The position numbers and the translations under genes are program-made. Positions 27,566-32,710 of a DNA stretch of 32,710 bases are shown piece after piece. The stretch is taken from assembly GCF_026241315.1 (NCBI RefSeq), contig NZ_JAPHNA010000016.1:1-32710 (forward strand). Reading direction: 5' to 3'. This stretch comes from Campylobacter sp. MIT 21-1684 (GTDB lineage Bacteria; Campylobacterota; Campylobacteria; Campylobacterales; Campylobacteraceae). Positions within the stretch are counted from its first letter, which is position 1; the number at the start of each line of letters is the position of its first letter. The notes beneath the pieces are model-generated. The model was not told the DNA's origin. It ran no database searches and saw nothing but the letters and a program-made list of their open reading frames with translations.

Positions 27566-29950
27566 GTGAGACTTCATATATTTAATTCAAAAAGGAAGCT
27601 CAAAGAGTATTTTAACGAATGCAAAAACAGCAATTCCTTGCTTGATTCTGCTATGAGTGTTGAAGATTTTTTAGAGAATATATGTTTGGTAAAAGCTAGA
27701 AAAGCAAATAAATATGAAACCTTGCTTTTAATGCAAAAAGCGTGCAAACAAAGTAAAAATTTAGAAAAGGAGCTTGGAATTTCGAATGAATTTTTCTTTT
27801 TTTTAAAAAACAATCACTATCTTTTTTCTTTTTTTAGAGAATTAGCTTTTGAAAAAAAAACTATTGATGAATTGAAAAATAATGATTATTATGCTAGTTA
27901 TAATGAACATTTAGAAATTTTAGATGAAGTTTTTCATACATACCTCCTTTTGCTTCAACAAGAAAATTTATATGATGATATTTCCTTGCCAAGTCAATAT
28001 GTGCTTGATGAGGATTTTTTAGAAACTTTTGATGAGATTGTTTATGAATTGGAAGGTTTTTTAAGCAAATTTGAAGAAGATCTTTTAGCCCAACTTGCTC
28101 AAAAAAAACAAGTATTTTTACACTGTAAAACGAGTCATTTTACCTTAGATATTCTTTCAAAGCTTGATATTTTAGAGACTGTTATTCTCAAAGCAAACAG
28201 AGAATATAAAATCAATATCAGCACAAAACAGATACTTGAAGAAAAAGCTTTTGAAGCAAAGAATAGAAAATGTAAGGTAAAAAAATTTGAACTTAGAAGC
28301 TTACAGTTCTGTTTTGCTAAAGATGAAATTTCAAAATATATTAGGGCGGGTATGAAGCCTGAAAATATAGTACTTATAACACCTGATGAAAAATTTTGTG
28401 AACTTTTGAGATTGTATGATAAAGACAAGATGTTTAATTTTGCAAATGGTATTAGTATCAAGGAAAGTGGTTTTTATCAAAAACTTTTGGCTTTGTATGA
28501 GAGTGCAAATGAGCAAGAGTTTCATTTTGATGAAAGGAGTGATTATTTTGAAGATAGTACTATGAAATTTGAGTACTACAATACTCTCTTGCATTCTTTG
28601 AAGCTTGATTTTAAAACTTTTAAAATGCATTTTGACAAGCCTTATGAAGAGGAGTATTTTAATACTTTAGTGTATGTTTTTTTACAAGATGAGCAAAAGA
28701 AGTTTTATTATAAAGAACTTTTGTATTTGATTGAAACTGAACTGTTTTTTTTAAAAGATTTGCTAAAGAAACATATTTTAACACTCAAAGAAGTGCTTGA
28801 ACTTTTCTTTTTGCAGATTGCAACATTAAGACTGAGCAATGTTGATGGCGGAAAAGTTACTGCTATGGGAATTTTAGAAAGTAGAGGACTTTGCTTTGAT
28901 GGGGTTGTTATCCTTGATTTTAACGACAATGTTATTCCAAAACGAAGTGTCAATGAGCTGTTTTTAAATAATGAAATTCGTAAAAAAGCTGGATTGATAA
29001 GTTATGAAAAACGTGAAAATTTGCAGAGATTTTATTATGAAAGTTTAATGAAAAACGCACAAAAGGTGAGTATTTGTTGTGTGGAAAATGAGCATAATTT
29101 TGCAACACGTTTTCTCAATGAACTTGATTTTGAATTTGTAGAAGAGACTGAAATTCAAGCCAAGTCTTATTTAAATGCTTTCAAACTTGGATATGAAGGC
29201 ATTAAGCCAAATTTAGAACCGCTAGAACCTCCTACACTAAAATACAATCTTTTTTCTTCACCCCTTTCTTTTAGTCGTTTTAATCTTTTTTTAAAAAAGA
29301 AAAGAACATATTATTACCAATATATTCTAAAACTTAAAGAACCAAGACCATTTAATGATGAAAAACAAGCAACACATTTAGGTATTTTTATACATAAAAT
29401 TTTAGAACTGCATTACAAGCAAAATCCGAACAATTTTGATACAGCTGTTTTTCTGAAACTTTTAGAGCAGGAAAATAAAAAAAACCTTCTCTCTCCATTT
29501 GAAATTGAAATTTTGAAATTGCGTTTTGTTCAATTTGCAGAAAATGAGAAAAAATATTTTTCGCAAGGATTCAGGGTTAAAGAAGTTGAATGCAGTGTTA
29601 CAAAGGATTTTTTTCTCACAGATACGAAAAGTGTTTGTATAAGTGGAAAAATTGACCGTATAGATGAATGTAATGGAAAAAATCTCATTCTTGATTATAA
29701 AAGTGGTGAAATAGAGGATAATTCTTATCAGTTGGCATTTTATCAGGCTTTGTATGATGAGAAAGCTCAAGCATTTTTTTATGATATGAAAAAATCCTTA
29801 GACAGAACAAATGGAAAAAATCCAAAAAGTCTTGAGGATTTAAAGGAGCAGCTTATTGAATTTATGGAAGAAAAAGTTTATATATTTGAAAATGGAAACA
29901 AAAAAGACTTTTGTCCTTACAGACTCCTTTATGAAAAAGATTTAAAATGA
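27566..29950 (+). CDS. addB: AddB-like helicase-nuclease subunit
   Basis: A 794-residue subunit of the AddAB recombinational repair enzyme, which resects double-strand breaks for RecA loading. The C-terminal RecB-type nuclease has H610 (GIFIHKILE), D697 (GKIDRID), D710 and K712 (LDYKSGE) and the trailing Q-xxx-Y helix (YQLAFYQALY), so it looks active. The N-terminal part lacks a convincing Walker A, as is common in AddB of this group, and only one cysteine follows the nuclease centre, so the iron-sulfur staple of Bacillus AddB is absent. The start is a GTG with AAGAGAG upstream, ten bases after ccoH. The addA start overlaps its stop by four bases. Confidence 0.88.
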   Translation: MRLHIFNSKRKLKEYFNECKNSNSLLDSAMSVEDFLENICLVKARKANKYETLLLMQKACKQSKNLEKELGISNEFFFFLKNNHYLFSFFRELAFEKKTIDELKNNDYYASYNEHLEILDEVFHTYLLLLQQENLYDDISLPSQYVLDEDFLETFDEIVYELEGFLSKFEEDLLAQLAQKKQVFLHCKTSHFTLDILSKLDILETVILKANREYKINISTKQILEEKAFEAKNRKCKVKKFELRSLQFCFAKDEISKYIRAGMKPENIVLITPDEKFCELLRLYDKDKMFNFANGISIKESGFYQKLLALYESANEQEFHFDERSDYFEDSTMKFEYYNTLLHSLKLDFKTFKMHFDKPYEEEYFNTLVYVFLQDEQKKFYYKELLYLIETELFFLKDLLKKHILTLKEVLELFFLQIATLRLSNVDGGKVTAMGILESRGLCFDGVVILDFNDNVIPKRSVNELFLNNEIRKKAGLISYEKRENLQRFYYESLMKNAQKVSICCVENEHNFATRFLNELDFEFVEETEIQAKSYLNAFKLGYEGIKPNLEPLEPPTLKYNLFSSPLSFSRFNLFLKKKRTYYYQYILKLKEPRPFNDEKQATHLGIFIHKILELHYKQNPNNFDTAVFLKLLEQENKKNLLSPFEIEILKLRFVQFAENEKKYFSQGFRVKEVECSVTKDFFLTDTKSVCISGKIDRIDECNGKNLILDYKSGEIEDNSYQLAFYQALYDEKAQAFFYDMKKSLDRTNGKNPKSLEDLKEQLIEFMEEKVYIFENGNKKDFCPYRLLYEKDLK

Positions 29951-32688
29951 ATCAATTTAAGGCTTTTCTTGCCTTAGAAGCAAGTGCTGGGAGTGGTAAA
30001 ACTTTTGCTTTAAGTATTCGTTTTATTACTCTTTTGTTGCAAGGAGCAAGGATCAATGAAATCCTTGCAATTACTTTTACAAAAAAAGCAGCTAATGAGA
30101 TGCAAAAAAGGATTATTGAAACTTTTTTGCATTTAGAAAAAGAAGAAAAAAATGCAGAGTGCAAAGAACTCTGTAAGCTTTTGAACACAGATAAAAATCA
30201 TTTACTTCAATTAAGAGACAAAAGAAAACGAGAATTCTTGCAGAGTGAACTTAGGATTTATACTTTTGATGCTTTCTTTAGTAAAATTTTGCGGAGTTTT
30301 GCTTTAAATTTAGGATTAAGCAGCGATTTTGTTCTTTGCGATAAGCTTGATGTTTTTACCACTTTCATAAAACTTTTAGGCAGTGATGAGCTGAAAGATT
30401 TAGCTTTATATATGTTTCAAACAGATGAAAACAAAAAAGATTTTCATACAATGCTTGATACTCTCTATAAAAATGCCTTTATGCAAGAATATCCAAAGGC
30501 ACAATGTCCAAATAAAGAAAATATTTACAAAACTTATCAAGCATTAAAAACATATGCTTTAAGTCTTAATGATAAGAAAATCAATTCGTTTTTTAAAGAG
30601 AAAGATTTTGATTTAAATATTTTTTTAAAAAGCTCTTTTTTCAAAGAAGATAATTATATATCAAAGCTTCAAGACAGTGTTTTTAGAGACAAAAAAGAAG
30701 ATTTTGTCAATGCTTTGCAATACTATGCAAATGAATTTGAAACTTATCAAACAGCAAATTTAATGAAATGGCTGCACTATTTTATTAAAGCCAAAAATTT
30801 CATACACAGCCAAAAGAATACCTTAACATTTAGTGATGTAAGTAGAAGAGTTTTTGATCTTATTATGAGTAAAGATAAAGAGATGATTTATTTTAGACTT
30901 GATGGAAAAATTTCCCATTTGCTTATCGATGAATTTCAGGATACAAATGTAATTCAATATCACATTTTACTTCCTATCATAGAAGAGCTAGTGTCTGGTA
31001 TAGGTGTTAAAGAAAAAAGAAGTTTTTTTTATGTTGGAGATAAAAAGCAAAGTATTTACCGCTTTCGTAATGGAAAAAAAGAGCTTTTTGATGATTTGCA
31101 AAAGAGATTTTCACAAATTCAAAAAGAAAGCCTTGATACAAATTATCGTAGTTCTGAAGTTCTCGTTGATTTTATAAATGATACTTTCAAAGGGAAGTAC
31201 AGTCATTATATCGCGCAAAAAATACCAAAAGATGAAAGCAAGAAGGGTGGATTTGTTCGCATTGTAAGTTCGCAAGAAAATACTCAAAAGGAAATTAAAA
31301 CAAAGACTTTAGAAGCTTTGTTGCAAGAACTTATCTTCTTGCAGAGTAAAAATATCAAACTTGATACTATTTGTATTTTATGTTGGAAGAATGATGATGC
31401 AGACTTTATTTTAGATTTTTTGAAAGAACAAAAGATTCCCGCTTTTACTGAAAGCAATGTACTATTAGAACGTAAAGCTAGTGTAAAAGCTGTGCTTGAA
31501 TATGCGAAATTTTGTATTTTTGGTGATGAGTTTTATTCCTATTTTTTAAAAGAGCTTTTAGGAAAAGAGTTTCCAAGACTACAACTTGATTTATGTAAAA
31601 ATCCAGCCCAAGTTGTCCTTTATTTGATTGAAAAACTGAGTCTTGATCTTAATGATGTGGCTTTGGTACAGTTTGTTGAATATGCCTTTAATAAAGTAAA
31701 TTTTTTGCAACTTCTTTTTGAGCCTTGTCCTTTGAAAATAGTGAGTGAGCAAAATATGGGTATAAGCATTATGACTGTTCATAAATCTAAAGGTTTGGAA
31801 TTTGAAAATGTGATTTTACTTGATTCGCTTTCAAGGTCTGATAGGAATACCCAAAAAATACTTTTTGAATTTGATACCGTTAAGGGTTGGGAGCTTAAAA
31901 TGAGAAGTTTGATACGAAAAACTCTCAAAGAACCTTCTTATATGAAATTTTTGGAAAAAAGACAAGAAGCCGATGACGATGAGGATTTAAACAAACTTTA
32001 TGTAGCTTTTACAAGAGCAAAAAACGCTCTTATTGTTATTAAAAGAAATGAAAAATCGGTAAATGGTAACAATCCAAGTTATTTTTGTCAAAAAAATGGT
32101 ACTTTTCTTTTCTTACAAGAGCAGGATAGAGGTTTTCTTGATACTCAAAAACACGAAGTGATAAAGAAGGTAAGAGAAGAATCTGTTTTAGAGCCTTTCG
32201 AAAAAATACCAAAACAAGAAGTACAAAGCGTAGAGCTGTCTCATTCTAAAGAAAAATATTTTGGAGAGGCTTTTCATTTTTTTATGCAAAGACTTGATTT
32301 AAATGAAGGTAAGAATTTTTCTTCGCTGTGTGAAAAGACAAAAGATAAATTCAGATATTTTTTAAGCAAAGAAGATTTTTCAGAGCTTTTTCAAAGCGTG
32401 CAAAGGCTTTATTATGATGAAAATTTTAGAGTTTTGATTAATGGCAAACAACTTTTTAAAGAACAAAATTTAAGTTTTCAAGGAGAGATTAAACGACTCG
32501 ATTTACTTGCCCTAAGTGAAGATGAGGCATATATTCTTGATTACAAAACAGGAATAAGTATGAAGGACAAAGACGAGGAGCAGGTGAGAGTGTATAAAAA
32601 TGCTGTGAATGCGATTTTACAAAAAAAGATTACAAAAGCATTTCTTTTCTACTGTTTAAAAAATGAAATTTGTGTCTGTGAAGTGTAA
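29947..32688 (+). CDS. addA: AddA-like UvrD/RecB helicase-nuclease subunit
   Basis: A 913-residue superfamily 1A helicase with a C-terminal nuclease. Helicase motifs in order are ASAGSGKT (12-19), ITFTKKAANEMQ, LLIDEFQDT (D328), YVGDKKQSIYRFR, LDTNYRSS, IMTVHKSKGLEF and YVAFTRAKNAL. The nuclease has H777 (GEAFHFFMQ), D852 (KRLDLL), D865 and K867 (LDYKTG). It is shorter than the Bacillus protein (about 1230), as usual for this class. It works with AddB on broken DNA ends in the cytoplasm, a function important for Helicobacter and Campylobacter colonisation. The frame is complete, ending 22 bases before the window edge. Confidence 0.94.
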   Translation: MNQFKAFLALEASAGSGKTFALSIRFITLLLQGARINEILAITFTKKAANEMQKRIIETFLHLEKEEKNAECKELCKLLNTDKNHLLQLRDKRKREFLQSELRIYTFDAFFSKILRSFALNLGLSSDFVLCDKLDVFTTFIKLLGSDELKDLALYMFQTDENKKDFHTMLDTLYKNAFMQEYPKAQCPNKENIYKTYQALKTYALSLNDKKINSFFKEKDFDLNIFLKSSFFKEDNYISKLQDSVFRDKKEDFVNALQYYANEFETYQTANLMKWLHYFIKAKNFIHSQKNTLTFSDVSRRVFDLIMSKDKEMIYFRLDGKISHLLIDEFQDTNVIQYHILLPIIEELVSGIGVKEKRSFFYVGDKKQSIYRFRNGKKELFDDLQKRFSQIQKESLDTNYRSSEVLVDFINDTFKGKYSHYIAQKIPKDESKKGGFVRIVSSQENTQKEIKTKTLEALLQELIFLQSKNIKLDTICILCWKNDDADFILDFLKEQKIPAFTESNVLLERKASVKAVLEYAKFCIFGDEFYSYFLKELLGKEFPRLQLDLCKNPAQVVLYLIEKLSLDLNDVALVQFVEYAFNKVNFLQLLFEPCPLKIVSEQNMGISIMTVHKSKGLEFENVILLDSLSRSDRNTQKILFEFDTVKGWELKMRSLIRKTLKEPSYMKFLEKRQEADDDEDLNKLYVAFTRAKNALIVIKRNEKSVNGNNPSYFCQKNGTFLFLQEQDRGFLDTQKHEVIKKVREESVLEPFEKIPKQEVQSVELSHSKEKYFGEAFHFFMQRLDLNEGKNFSSLCEKTKDKFRYFLSKEDFSELFQSVQRLYYDENFRVLINGKQLFKEQNLSFQGEIKRLDLLALSEDEAYILDYKTGISMKDKDEEQVRVYKNAVNAILQKKITKAFLFYCLKNEICVCEV

Positions 32689-32710
32689 GCTTTGCAAATT
32701 AAATTATGCT

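Overview
The window looks like a stretch of Campylobacter chromosome (Campylobacterota), close to the C. jejuni type; I cannot fix the species. The DNA is strongly AT-rich, promoters are mostly TATAAT-type -10 boxes with poor -35 boxes, ribosome sites are AAGGAG-like, and genes are packed with 1-20 base overlaps. The gene set (Tlp1-like receptor, PutA/PutP, cbb3 oxidase, DUF4006, DUF507, AddB/AddA, and a MotE-like protein with N-glycosylation sequons) fits that genus. There are no tRNAs, rRNAs, insertion sequences, phage genes or CRISPR arrays.

Layout. (1) 1-1060: a rho-independent terminator for rightward transcription, then a leftward TerC-family membrane protein with its own promoter. (2) 1170-7722: a leftward, tightly coupled operon tig-clpP-def-comM-NYN/LOTUS gene-nnr-purN, combining protein folding, turnover and maturation with a putative RNA nuclease, metabolite repair and purine synthesis. 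(3) 7723-7848: a divergent promoter region with a perfect 10-bp inverted repeat, then rightward folE-fliI, overlapping by one base. (4) 9762-12599: a likely synteny breakpoint, a frame-broken coding-like tract, a single-domain ModE regulator and a Tlp1/CcaA-like chemoreceptor. (5) 12698-17990: putA-putP for proline catabolism and uptake. PutP carries an unusual extra soluble segment of about 95 residues; a strong terminator follows. (6) 18122-20308: purA-fliJ-motE-like, coupled. (7) 20374-22717: DUF507 gene, carA and a DsbD_2/SafE-like membrane protein. (8) 22866-32688: the cbb3 oxidase operon ccoNOQP, followed by a chain of small membrane genes (DUF4006, an unlisted 33-residue membrane peptide, a TPM-like protein, FixH/CcoH) running directly into addB-addA.

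Together these genes describe a microaerophile that oxidises amino acids such as proline, respires through a high-affinity cbb3 oxidase, swims by chemotaxis and repairs DNA breaks with AddAB. Most genes are standard. The least explained elements are the 33-residue peptide in the oxidase operon, the PutP insert, the inverted repeat between tig and folE, and the broken coding tract in front of modE. I did not find convincing evidence of a wholly new system.
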